64,000 nt of DNA, taken from positions 372,001-436,000 of the forward strand of contig NZ_LT629766.1 in NCBI RefSeq assembly GCF_900105315.1, given 5' to 3'. Position 1 is the stretch's first letter. Every line of letters begins with the position of its first letter. The translations under genes were made by a program, and so were the position numbers. Below, piece after piece: positions 52,135 to 60,779 of this stretch. Origin of the DNA: Brevibacterium siliguriense (GTDB taxonomy: Bacteria; Actinomycetota; Actinomycetes; Actinomycetales; Brevibacteriaceae). Under the pieces are notes generated by a model, which saw nothing but the letters and a program-made list of their open reading frames with translations, ran no database searches and was not told the origin of the DNA.

Positions 52135-53034
52135 ATGACCGATCTCCGCAGTCTCAAGACCCTGCTTGCCGTTGTCGAATACGGGTCGATCCATCTTGCC
52201 GCACGCTCCATCTTCATCTCACATTCCACGGCAAGTCGCCAGATCAGAAGCCTGGAGGAGCACTACGGCACGACGCTCTTCGAGAGATCGAGTTCTGGCG
52301 TCCTCCCGACGGCTCAATGCTTGGCAGTGGCGGACTTCGCGCGCAGAACTGTTGCAGAGTCGGAATTGCTCGCCGATTCGTTCGGGGAGTATTCGGGCGC
52401 TGTCGAAACCGTCTCGATCGTGACGAGCACCGGATTGGGCCAGACCGTGGTGGCCGATGCCATCAACCGCCTGATGCGGATGACTGACAGAGTTCAGGTC
52501 AGCATCATCGACCGAGGCTCGGTCGAAGCTCTGCAGGTGCTGCGGAACCGGCGGGCCGATCTGTGCGTGAATTTCTCCGTCTCCAACCACGAATTCGGCA
52601 CACTGCCTGGGGTCCGCAAGGTAGCTGAGGCAGAAGCGACGAATTTCGCGATTCTCGATGGACACCATCCGCTGGCTGAGCGCACCAGTCTCTTCATCAG
52701 CGACATGACCGACTTCCCTGTCGGCACACTCCCTGCAGGAAACACCGCTCGAATGCGCATCGAGCAGGCGGTGAGGGCACAGGGGCAGGTCTTCTCCCCC
52801 TCACTCGAGGCCACCTGTCCGGTTCTCATGCTGCGCTCCCTTGTGGGCACTTCCATGATCGCGATGATGGCCGGTCGAACCATTCCGACGAACCTCAATG
52901 CAGTCGGATGCAAAGCGATTCCGATCATCGATCCGGATATCGAATCGCGCTACATTCAGGTCCTCGAAGCCGACCCGCGTCGCGAATCCCACGGCCTCGA
53001 CCTCATGGTGGAGGCTCTGAGGAACAGTCTCTGA
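52135..53034 (+). CDS. LysR-family transcriptional regulator
   Basis: 299 residues. N-terminal HTH DLRSLKTLLAVVEYGSIHLAARSIFISHSTASRQIRSLEEHYGTTLFERSSSGVLPT, then a two-lobed substrate-binding-like effector domain. ATG 52135 has GAAGGA upstream. Divergent from the M20/MHS operon, which it should control using the paired inverted repeats in the spacer. Confidence 0.9.
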   Translation: MTDLRSLKTLLAVVEYGSIHLAARSIFISHSTASRQIRSLEEHYGTTLFERSSSGVLPTAQCLAVADFARRTVAESELLADSFGEYSGAVETVSIVTSTGLGQTVVADAINRLMRMTDRVQVSIIDRGSVEALQVLRNRRADLCVNFSVSNHEFGTLPGVRKVAEAEATNFAILDGHHPLAERTSLFISDMTDFPVGTLPAGNTARMRIEQAVRAQGQVFSPSLEATCPVLMLRSLVGTSMIAMMAGRTIPTNLNAVGCKAIPIIDPDIESRYIQVLEADPRRESHGLDLMVEALRNSL

Positions 53035-53126
53035 GAGTTCCAGCGTCTGCGCACTTCCTCCAGCCTCATGTTCCACATCATGGGTCCTGGCGAGCGCCGA
53101 CGCTCCTCGCCGCCGATAATCGAGGC

Positions 53127-54104
53127 ATGAGCAATGGAGCCGAGACGACAGATCTGCCCGGACCGACTTTTCCCCTCAAAGACCCGGGAGAAGCGGTCGT
53201 TCACGCCGGACCACGCCTGGTTCCGCGCATCGTCTCCGTGCCGACTCGCTGCACCGAGCACCTCATCGACCTTGCCGAAGGCGCCGACGTGTTCGCCGCG
53301 TTCGAAGCTGCGCTTGGCACCGACGGCACCAACGGCATCATGGCCGAGTTCGTCTCCGGGCAGTTCGGCCGCATCGACTATGTCCATCCCGCCTACGGCC
53401 CCGATGCCGAACACCCGATGTCGTTCACCGAGGCGTTCAGCCTCGACACCCCCACGAGACTTCGCCACGCCTCGGCGACGATCGGCTTCCGCGAAGGAAC
53501 ACCGTTCTGCCACATCCATGCCTCATGGACCTGTGCTGACGGCACGATCAGGGGCGGACATCTGCTGCCGGGCACGCTCGCCGGTCCCGAGGGTCTGAGG
53601 ATTCGCCTGTATATCCTCGCCGATGCCCGGCTTGTCAGCGAGGTCGATCCAGAGACCGGGTTCTCCGCCTTCGCTCCGCACCCGGTCGGGTCCAAGTCGG
53701 CCGGTGTCGAGGCCCGGACGTCTGCGACGACGTGGCCGGCGCAGACCGTCGCGCCTTCGAACCCAGCCTTCCCTGACTCCGTCGTCTCCCGGATCCGTCC
53801 CGGTGAGATCCTCGACGAGGCGGTCCTCGCCGTCTGCCGCAATGCCGGCTTCGATTCCGCCGAGGTGGTCGCGAGTCTCGGCAGCACGACCGGTGCCGTG
53901 TTCACGGGCCGCACCGCCCCGTGGCCGGCCGTCGAGTTCACGCATCTGAGCGGCACCGTGACCGGAGCACAGACCACAGCACCGCAGTGCACCCTTTCCG
54001 GCGAAGTCGTCGACGTCGCCGGAGAGGTCCATTCTGGTGTCCTCATAAATAGTGCCAACCCGGTCGCAGTGACCTTCGAGCTCTTCGTCCGCCGCGCCGC
54101 CTGA
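53127..54104 (+). CDS. tandem PPC/DUF296-domain protein
   Basis: 325 residues from ATG 53127. First domain (about 30-185) has LVPRIVSVPTRCTEHLIDLAEGADVFAAFEAALG and CHIHASWTCADGTIRGGHLLPGT, the H-x-H...GGH(L) signature of PPC (plants and prokaryotes conserved) domains. Second domain (about 215-325) repeats the pattern more loosely (VVSRIRPGEILDEAVLAVCRNAGFDSAEVVASLG) but lacks the histidine motif (it reads CTLSGEVVDVAGEVHSG). Function unknown. The frame extends upstream to 52908 without a start signal. Confidence 0.7.
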   Translation: MSNGAETTDLPGPTFPLKDPGEAVVHAGPRLVPRIVSVPTRCTEHLIDLAEGADVFAAFEAALGTDGTNGIMAEFVSGQFGRIDYVHPAYGPDAEHPMSFTEAFSLDTPTRLRHASATIGFREGTPFCHIHASWTCADGTIRGGHLLPGTLAGPEGLRIRLYILADARLVSEVDPETGFSAFAPHPVGSKSAGVEARTSATTWPAQTVAPSNPAFPDSVVSRIRPGEILDEAVLAVCRNAGFDSAEVVASLGSTTGAVFTGRTAPWPAVEFTHLSGTVTGAQTTAPQCTLSGEVVDVAGEVHSGVLINSANPVAVTFELFVRRAA

Positions 54105-54142
54105 CCAGACGACAGCCCTGACCATATAAGCCAGCAGAGACA

Positions 54143-54181
54143 ACGATCCCCGCACTATCCTGAAGATCATGCGGGGATCGT
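54143..54181. terminator. bidirectional terminator hairpin
   Basis: ACGATCCCCGCA pairs perfectly with TGCGGGGATCGT (54170-54181), 12-bp arms and a 15-base loop, between the convergent PPC and SDR genes. Confidence 0.7.
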
Positions 54182-54208
54182 CTGATCGAGCTCACAACAC
54201 TCAAACGC

Positions 54209-54976
54209 TCACGACATCACGGCCCCGCCGTCGACGCGCAGGATCTGTCCCGTCGTGAACGCGGCACCGTCGGTGGCGAGATAGGCGACCGCCTCGGCGA
54301 TCTCGTCGGGCTGCCCCATGCGGTCGAGCGCCTGCCCCGAGGTGTCGTAGTCCTGACCGGCGGTGAGCGCAGATTCGACCGGGCCGGGTGCCACCGAATT
54401 GCAGCGGATGCCCTGCCGTCCGTATTCCTTGGCCACCCACTTCGTCAGCGCGATGATCCCGCCCTTGCTCGCCGCATAGGCCGGCCCTGACCGTGCCCCG
54501 GCCTCCCCGTCGGAGACCGCTCCGCCGTTGATGCCCGAGATCGACGAGATGTTGATGATCGACCCACGTCCGGCATCGATCATGTGCGGGTGGACGGCGG
54601 CCTTGATGAAGTTGAACGTCCCACCGAGGTTGGTCTCGATGTCCCGCTGCCACTGCTCTGCGGTGATCTCATCGATGCCGATGCGCGCGGCCGTGCCCGC
54701 ATTGTTGACGAGGATGTCGAGTCCCCCGAACGTCGAGACGAACGATCCGACCGCGGCAGTCACCTCGTCGGCGTCGCGGACATCGAGTGAGAACGCGGCG
54801 AACCGCTGATCCGGGTACTCCGAGGCCAGCCCGGCGGCCGCCTCCTCGGCACCCTTGAGGTCGACGATGCCGACTGAGGCACCCCGCCTGGCCAGCGCAG
54901 TGGCGATGGCCAGGCCGATGCCCTGGGCAGCACCGGTGACCAGCGCCGTCTTGTTCGTGAGCAGATACGGTTCCAT
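54209..54976 (-). CDS. short-chain dehydrogenase at the 3' end of the TRAP operon
   Basis: 255 residues. NAD motif ALVTGAAQGIGLAIATALA, NNAGTAA, catalytic Ser in NISSISGING and Tyr-x3-Lys in AYAASKGGIIALTKW, C-terminal VDGGAVMS. ATG 54976 has GAAGGAG; the frame extends to 55153 inside dctM but that part is a shadow. It probably oxidises a hydroxy-acid or hydroxyacyl intermediate of the imported compound. Confidence 0.88.
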   Translation of the reverse strand: MEPYLLTNKTALVTGAAQGIGLAIATALARRGASVGIVDLKGAEEAAAGLASEYPDQRFAAFSLDVRDADEVTAAVGSFVSTFGGLDILVNNAGTAARIGIDEITAEQWQRDIETNLGGTFNFIKAAVHPHMIDAGRGSIINISSISGINGGAVSDGEAGARSGPAYAASKGGIIALTKWVAKEYGRQGIRCNSVAPGPVESALTAGQDYDTSGQALDRMGQPDEIAEAVAYLATDGAAFTTGQILRVDGGAVMS

Positions 54977-55010
54977 GATTCTCCTTCGACAGAGTTGAGA
55001 GAGGCGTGAG

Positions 55011-56501
55011 TTAACCGACCCCGAGCAGATCGGGCAGCCAGTTCGAGATCGCCGGGATGTAGGTGATGAGCAGCAGGGCGATGATCGCGCAGATGAGGAA
55101 CGGCACGACTCCGCGCACGACCTCCTCGAGTCTGATCTTCCCGATGCCCGCACCCACGTAGAGGTTGAGGCCGACCGGCGGGGTGAACAGTCCGATCGCG
55201 AGGTTGACGGTCATGAACACGCCGATCGTCGTCATGTCCACGCCCACGCCGATGAGGATCGGCACGAGGATCGGGATGAACAGGTAGAACGCGCTGATCG
55301 CGTCGACGAAAGCGCCGACGATGAGCAGGATGATCGTGATCGCCGCGAGGATGATGTATTTGTTGTCCGTCACGCCCAGTACTGCCGTCGAGATCCGGTC
55401 TGCCACACCCTCGACGGTGATGACATACGAGAAGAGGCTGGCGACGCCGACGATGAACATGATGACCGCGGTCGAGACTCCGGACTCGAGGAACACCTTC
55501 GGCATGTCCTTCCAGGTCAGCTCCCGGTAGACGAATACTCCGACGATAAGCGCGTACACGGATGCGACGGCTCCTGCCTCGGTGGGGGTGAAGATTCCGC
55601 CGTAGATCCCGCCGAGGATGATCACCGGTATGAGCAGGCCGGGGATGGCCTTGACCAGCGCGGTCAGGATCTCGCCGAACCCGCCTGCGGGATTGACCGT
55701 GACCGTCGGATCCGCGGTTCCGACGCCTGTTCCGGAGGATCCGGACTTCGCCGAGGCAGCTTTCCCGTTCGTCGTCAGCAGCTGAGTCCTGCCCGCTGGC
55801 GCATCGTCACCCGAACCGGTCGCAGACGCCCCGGTCGACGCGGACCCGGGCCCCGCCTCGGCGCCGGTCTTGGCCTTCACCGGCAGACCGGCGAGCTCAC
55901 GCACCCTGGGTACGAACAGGGCGGCGATGAAGAATGCGAGCGCCATGATGATGCCGGGCACGATGCCGGCGATGAACAGCCGGGAGATCGAGATCTTGCC
56001 GAACTCGGCGGCGACGACGGCGAAGATGATGAACGCGATCGACGGTGGAACGACGATGCCCATCGAACCGGACGCCGCGACGAGGGAGACCGCGTGCTTC
56101 TTCTGGTACCCGTTGCGCACGAGCGCGGGGATGAGGATCGCACCGATCGCGGCCACGGTGGCCGGTCCGGATCCGGAGATCGCGGAGAAGAAGAACGCGG
56201 AGATGATCGTCACTGCGGCCAGACCGTGGCGCAAGCGCCCGAAGATGAGGAACGCGAGGTCGACGAGCCGCTGCGAGATGCCCGTGTACTGCATGACGAT
56301 GCCGGCGAGGATGAAGAACGGGATCGCCAACAGCGTGCCCGAACTCATCGATGGGAACATCACCGAGGGCACGACGTCGAGGACCTGCACACCGTCGGTG
56401 GTGACAAGGGTGACGACGGCGGAGAGCCCGAGGGCGAAGGCGACGGGGATTCCGAGGCCGAGGAACAGGAAGAAGCTGCCGAATAGCAGGAGCGCGATCA
56501 T
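55011..56501 (-). CDS. dctM: TRAP transporter large permease DctM with low-complexity insert
   Basis: 496 residues; DctM proteins are usually about 430. Membrane segments and ISGSGPATVAAIGAILIP, GSMGIVVPPSIAF and FTPTEAGAVASVYALIVG are typical. Residues about 209-272 are an Ala/Gly/Ser/Thr-rich cytoplasmic insert. Its N-terminal edge (55843-55863) is the same 21 bp as in tctB and encodes AEAGPGS; near its C-terminal side a one-base variant of the 12-mer (55749-55760) encodes AASA. ATG 56501 overlaps dctQ by ATGA. Confidence 0.9.
   Translation of the reverse strand: MIALLLFGSFFLFLGLGIPVAFALGLSAVVTLVTTDGVQVLDVVPSVMFPSMSSGTLLAIPFFILAGIVMQYTGISQRLVDLAFLIFGRLRHGLAAVTIISAFFFSAISGSGPATVAAIGAILIPALVRNGYQKKHAVSLVAASGSMGIVVPPSIAFIIFAVVAAEFGKISISRLFIAGIVPGIIMALAFFIAALFVPRVRELAGLPVKAKTGAEAGPGSASTGASATGSGDDAPAGRTQLLTTNGKAASAKSGSSGTGVGTADPTVTVNPAGGFGEILTALVKAIPGLLIPVIILGGIYGGIFTPTEAGAVASVYALIVGVFVYRELTWKDMPKVFLESGVSTAVIMFIVGVASLFSYVITVEGVADRISTAVLGVTDNKYIILAAITIILLIVGAFVDAISAFYLFIPILVPILIGVGVDMTTIGVFMTVNLAIGLFTPPVGLNLYVGAGIGKIRLEEVVRGVVPFLICAIIALLLITYIPAISNWLPDLLGVG
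55749..55863 (-). repeat. dctM insert bounded by two repeat copies in opposite orientation
   Basis: One-base variant of the 12-mer (CGCCGAGGCAGC) at 55749-55760 and the inverted 21-bp element at 55843-55863, identical to that in tctB, bound the core of the DctM insert. Confidence 0.65.
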
Positions 56502-57052
56502 TTCCGGCCTCCTTCGACATCGGTCGAGAATTCGGACGAGTCGATGGTCGGGGCGGCCTCGCTGGCGAGCCTCTCGACGACCGCCTCGGCGGAGGTGTCC
56601 TCATGCAGTGCCGTCCGCAGGGCCTGGAGGCTGCGGATGATTCCGAGCAGACCGGCCAAGGGGATGGACAGGGTGAACAGCCACTGCGGGATGCCCAGCG
56701 ACGGCGTCGCCCGGCCGCGCAGGCCCTGTGCGATCGTCATCTCCCCACCCCAGATGAGGAGGACGGCGAGGAAGACGACGATGAGGGTGGTGCCCGTGAT
56801 GAGCAGAGCCCGGCGGACACTGCCCTTCGCATTGTCGACGATGTAGCTGAACCCGAGATGCGCGCCGAGTCGGATCCCGACGACCGCTCCCATCATCGTG
56901 AGCACGACGAGGAGGTTGATGGTGATCTCCTCGGAGAAGGCCAGCGAGGCCTTGAAGATGTAGCGGGAGAGGACGTTGACGAAGGTGACGAGGACGATCA
57001 CCATGAATGAGGCGATGACCACCCAGTCCTCGAAGAATCTGATGACTCTCAT
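56498..57052 (-). CDS. dctQ: TRAP transporter small permease DctQ
   Basis: 184 residues, four membrane segments: RFFEDWVVIASFMVIVLVTFVNVLSRYIF with the usual FSEE motif after it, then GAVVGIRLGAHLGFSYI. Works with DctM to move the DctP-bound acid. ATG 57052 follows AAAGGACTG and starts one base before the dctP stop; the C-terminal tail is acidic. Frame to 57160 is a shadow of dctP. Confidence 0.88.
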   Translation of the reverse strand: MRVIRFFEDWVVIASFMVIVLVTFVNVLSRYIFKASLAFSEEITINLLVVLTMMGAVVGIRLGAHLGFSYIVDNAKGSVRRALLITGTTLIVVFLAVLLIWGGEMTIAQGLRGRATPSLGIPQWLFTLSIPLAGLLGIIRSLQALRTALHEDTSAEAVVERLASEAAPTIDSSEFSTDVEGGRK

Positions 57053-57053
57053 C

Positions 57054-58094
57054 TCACAGTCCTTTCGGGATGAACGCTTGGGACATGTCCGGTCCCCAGA
57101 CCTTGCGGTATTCGCTGTAGATCGGACCCAGCTTGGCGCGGAAGGCGTCCTTCTCCTCATCGCTGAGTTCGTTGACCTCCATGCCCGAGTCCTCGAGTTC
57201 GGCGATGAGCTTCTGCTCGCCGTCGCGGTTCTTCTTGATCTGGAACTCGTTGGCTTCGCCCGCCAGACGGCTCACGAGCTTCTGGTCCTCGGGCGTCAGG
57301 GAATCGAAGAGGTCCTTGTTGACGCCGAGGATGAGCGGATCGTAGGAGTAGTTCCACAGCGTCAGATACGGCTGGACCTCCTGCAGGTTCGCCGAGTAGA
57401 TGACGTCGATCGGGTTCTCCTGACCGTCGATGGCTCCCTGCTGCAGGGCGGTGAAGACCTCGCCGAAGGGCATCGTCGTCGGATTCGCACCGATCTGCCG
57501 GTAGAGGTCGGTGTACATGCCGAAGCCGGGGATGCGGAACTTCATCCCCTTCATGTCGTCGGGCGTGTGGATGGGCCGGTGCGTATTCGTCAGCTGCCGC
57601 ATCCCGGATTCGCCGAAGCCGAGCAGATGCACTCCGCGTTCGGCGAGGTAGTCACCGTAGACGTCCCCGCCTTTGCCGGCGAGCGCCTTCTGCCCGTCCT
57701 CGACGGAGTCGAAGACGAAGGGTGCGGTGACGGCGCCGAAGCGCGGGTCGACGCCGGCGTAGATGATCGGCGAGTTGTAGGAGAAGTCCTTCGCCCCGTC
57801 CATGAGCTGCTCGACCCCGGCCGTGGCTTCACCGGCCGACAGGCGTTCGTTGGCGAAGACCTTCATCGTGATCCGGCCGTCGGTCTCGGTCTCGAGGTCC
57901 TTGGCGAACTTCTCCGCCGCGAGGTACCACGTGCTCGTCGAGCCCGTCGTCACCGTCATCTTCCACCGGTAGCGCTGCTTTCCGTCGTCGGTGGTGCCGA
58001 AGTTCGTTCCGCACCCTGCCAGCAGCAGGGCGCACACCATCAGTACGGCGGACCAGACGAGCATGGTTCTCGTCGTCCGTGTTCTCGGCACCAT
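57054..58094 (-). CDS. dctP: TRAP transporter substrate-binding lipoprotein DctP
   Basis: 346 residues. Lipoprotein signal LVWSAVLMVCALLLAGC; mature DctP fold with WYLAAEKFAKDLETETDGRITMKVFANERLS, FRIPGFGMYTDLYRQIGANPTTMPFGEVFTALQQGAIDGQENPIDVIYS, which contains the carboxylate-binding Arg of TRAP receptors. ATG 58094 has AAAGGAG. It lies 94 bases downstream of the SDR gene; that spacer includes a CGCCGAGGCG element (58150-58159). Confidence 0.92.
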   Translation of the reverse strand: MVPRTRTTRTMLVWSAVLMVCALLLAGCGTNFGTTDDGKQRYRWKMTVTTGSTSTWYLAAEKFAKDLETETDGRITMKVFANERLSAGEATAGVEQLMDGAKDFSYNSPIIYAGVDPRFGAVTAPFVFDSVEDGQKALAGKGGDVYGDYLAERGVHLLGFGESGMRQLTNTHRPIHTPDDMKGMKFRIPGFGMYTDLYRQIGANPTTMPFGEVFTALQQGAIDGQENPIDVIYSANLQEVQPYLTLWNYSYDPLILGVNKDLFDSLTPEDQKLVSRLAGEANEFQIKKNRDGEQKLIAELEDSGMEVNELSDEEKDAFRAKLGPIYSEYRKVWGPDMSQAFIPKGL

Positions 58095-58188
58095 TGCCTC
58101 CTTTGTTTCCGTTATCTCACTGTCGTTGAGTTCGCTGGGGCCGGTCGTCCGCCGAGGCGTCCCGCCCCTTTTGGTCCCACCGGATCGT

Positions 58189-59112
58189 TCACTGTTTCGG
58201 CATCCCCGCGTAATGGGTCAGTCCCCCGTCGACGGGGATGAGCGTGGAGTTGATGTAGGCCGATTCGCCCGAGGCGAGGAACACCGCGAGGTCCGCAACA
58301 TCCTCGGGGCGGCCCATCTTCCCCGTCGGCGACTGGGCGTGACGGGCCGCGAGCATGTCCTCGACCGAGTCATAGTGGCCGCTGATCGAGCGGTGGATCA
58401 GCGGGGTCTCGATGAGTCCCGGAGCAATCGAGTTCGCACGGATGCCCTCGGAGGCGTACTGCGCGCCGACGACTTTCGTCAGTTCGATGAGTCCGGCCTT
58501 CGAGGCCGCGTACGCCGGGTAGTCATAGCCCATGTAGCGCATCCCGCCGACCGAGGACACCGTGATGATCGACCCATGACCGGCTGCGCGCATGTGCGGC
58601 AGGGCTTGTTTGATCGCGGAGAACGCCCCGGTGAGGTTGACGTCGAGGGCACGCCGGAAGCCGTCGGTCTCGAGCTCGTCGACTCCCCCGTTGACGACGA
58701 TGCCGACATTGTAGTGGAGCACGGTCGGCCCACCGAGGCGGTCGGCGCAGTGAGCGAAGGCCGCAGCCAGCGAGTCGTCGTCCCCGACGTCGGCGACGAC
58801 CGTGGTCAGCTGAGCGTCGAGAGCAACCCCGCCGATGTGGCCCGCCCCAGTCGTGACCGCGTCGTTCGCGCCGGTCAGAGTGGTCTGGCCGGTTTGGGCC
58901 GCCGCCTCGGCGAGGGTCTTCTTCGCCTGGTCGAGGGCGTTCGGGTCACGGTCGACGATGCAGACCTTCGCACCCTCGCGAAGGAACGCGGTCGCCGCAG
59001 CGAAGCCGTTGTTCACCTCCCCGTCCGGAGTGCCGCAGCCGATGGCCATGATCGTCGTGCCGACCAACCTACCCATCGGCTCTGACACGGCTGCCGTCCC
59101 TGTCGTGTTCAT
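58189..59112 (-). CDS. short-chain dehydrogenase with variant cofactor loop and low-complexity insert
   Basis: 307 residues. The cofactor loop IMAIGCGTPDGEVNNGFAAATAF is longer than the usual TGxxxGxG, as in SDRs with a GWGNG-type loop. Catalytic part is ordinary (VSSVGG, YPAYAASKAGLIELTKVVG, LIPVDGGLTHY). Between helix B and strand 3, residues about 69-99 form an insert; it begins at a 12-mer repeat copy (58903-58914) read as AEAAA. ATG 59112 overlaps the ligase stop as ATGA. Confidence 0.82.
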   Translation of the reverse strand: MNTTGTAAVSEPMGRLVGTTIMAIGCGTPDGEVNNGFAAATAFLREGAKVCIVDRDPNALDQAKKTLAEAAAQTGQTTLTGANDAVTTGAGHIGGVALDAQLTTVVADVGDDDSLAAAFAHCADRLGGPTVLHYNVGIVVNGGVDELETDGFRRALDVNLTGAFSAIKQALPHMRAAGHGSIITVSSVGGMRYMGYDYPAYAASKAGLIELTKVVGAQYASEGIRANSIAPGLIETPLIHRSISGHYDSVEDMLAARHAQSPTGKMGRPEDVADLAVFLASGESAYINSTLIPVDGGLTHYAGMPKQ

Positions 59113-60779
59113 CGTGCGCTGCCCCGTCCTTGGGAGTATTCGGCCTTGAGTTCCCTGCGAGCGAGTTTGCCGTAGGCGGTGACCGGCATGGTGTCGACGA
59201 CGTGGATCTCCTTGGGCACCTTGTATTTCGCCAATCCTGATCTGCACAGCTCGGTCAGCCGCTCGGCCAGGTCAGCGGCAGAGCCCTCTGCGGGTTCGAT
59301 GACGGCCACGCCGATCTCGCCCCACTGCGGGTCAGGCACGCCCACGACGACGGCCTGGGCCACCTCGGTGTCGGTGAGCAGGAGTTCCTCGATCTCGCGG
59401 GGGTAGACGTTCGAACCTCCGGAGATGTACATATCGGATTTCCGGCCGGTGAGGAACAGGTACCCGCGGTCGTCGAGGTAGCCGACATCCCCGGTGTGGA
59501 AGACACCACCGGCGAAGGACTCGGAGTTGGCATCGGGCCGGCCGAGGTAGCCGGCGCACACGGTCGGTCCGGCCACGCAGACTTCGCCTTGGACACCGGC
59601 TGGCAGCTGCTTGCCGGTCTCGTCGACGATGACGATCTCGACGCCGGTGCGGGCACGGCCGCAGGTGCCGATGCCCGCATCGTCGACGGGGATGACTCCG
59701 TGATCCTCGGGGCGGAGGATCGTGATCGCTCCGGTCACCTCGGCGAGTCCGAAGTACTGGACGAGGCAGGGTCCGAGCCGCTCGAGTGCCCTGGCCTGGT
59801 CGGTCGCGAGCATCGGAGCACCTGCGTAGATGACGCGCTCCAGGGTGTGGTCCTCAGGCCCGCGGCCCGCCGGGTAGCCGGCGGCGATGCGATTGAGGAT
59901 GGTCGGGACGGTGAAGGCGTTCGTGATCCCATAAGCGTCGATCGCCGGCCACAGGGACTCCACGCTGGGCTTGCCGCCGGGGTGGATGACCGATGGGGTG
60001 CCGCCGAAGACCTGCCCGAGCATGTGGATGCCCGCCCCGTGCGACAGCGGCGCGAGCACGAGGGACGCCCCGGTCTCATCCTCGTCGGGGAAGAGGTCGC
60101 AGCGGTGGTTCATGAGCACCGCGCCGAGGTGGCGGTGCGTGAACGTCGCGGCCTTGGGGCGGCCGGTCGACCCGGAGGTGAAGAAGTACCAGCAGGGGTC
60201 GTCCTCGTCGACCGCCGAGTCGACGCACACCTCCGCCGAGACCACCCCTGCGCGGCCGGACGACCCTGTGCCGGGGATGGTTTGGGCGCTGCGGGGTCCG
60301 CTCGGCGAGGTGTGGCCGGCAGGGAGCTCACCGATCCAGAAGACGGGGCCGGTGAAGCCCTGGGCCTGAAGGGCTGTGACGAAGTCCGCATGGGCGCGGT
60401 CGGCGATGACGGCAGCGGGGGCCACCTCGGTGCTGATGCCGAGAAGCTCCTCGGTCGACAGGGCGGAGTTCGGCGGGGCGATGACACCGCCGGAGCGCAG
60501 AATTCCCCAGAAGGACTGGATCACCTCGGCGTGGTTGGCCGAGACGAGGAGGACGGTGTCGCGACGGTTGACGCCACCGGCTTGGAGTGCGGCGGCGAGC
60601 GCTTCGGCGCGGGAGTCGAGTTCGGCCCAGGTCCAGCGCTGCCCGTGGTCGTCGTCGACGACGGCGAGGCGGTCAGGGATGCGCCGGGCGGTCTGGGTGA
60701 GGAAGTGGGAGACGTTGACCCCGCGCCGAGGTGTGGGAGTGAAGTCCTTCGCCGGGGAGGTCTGGGAGATGGGGCGCAT
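59109..60779 (-). CDS. acyl-CoA synthetase (AMP-dependent ligase)
   Basis: 556 residues. P-loop-like motif WYFFTSGSTGRPKAATFTHRH, YFGLAEVTG, FHTGDVGYLDDRGYLFLTGRKSDMYISGGSNVYPREIEELL and the C-terminal catalytic Lys near VTAYGKLARRELK. Converts a carboxylic acid to its CoA thioester using ATP. Coupled to the thiolase gene by a TGATG junction. Likely activates the acid brought in by the TRAP transporter. Confidence 0.9.
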   Translation of the reverse strand: MRPISQTSPAKDFTPTPRRGVNVSHFLTQTARRIPDRLAVVDDDHGQRWTWAELDSRAEALAAALQAGGVNRRDTVLLVSANHAEVIQSFWGILRSGGVIAPPNSALSTEELLGISTEVAPAAVIADRAHADFVTALQAQGFTGPVFWIGELPAGHTSPSGPRSAQTIPGTGSSGRAGVVSAEVCVDSAVDEDDPCWYFFTSGSTGRPKAATFTHRHLGAVLMNHRCDLFPDEDETGASLVLAPLSHGAGIHMLGQVFGGTPSVIHPGGKPSVESLWPAIDAYGITNAFTVPTILNRIAAGYPAGRGPEDHTLERVIYAGAPMLATDQARALERLGPCLVQYFGLAEVTGAITILRPEDHGVIPVDDAGIGTCGRARTGVEIVIVDETGKQLPAGVQGEVCVAGPTVCAGYLGRPDANSESFAGGVFHTGDVGYLDDRGYLFLTGRKSDMYISGGSNVYPREIEELLLTDTEVAQAVVVGVPDPQWGEIGVAVIEPAEGSAADLAERLTELCRSGLAKYKVPKEIHVVDTMPVTAYGKLARRELKAEYSQGRGSAR

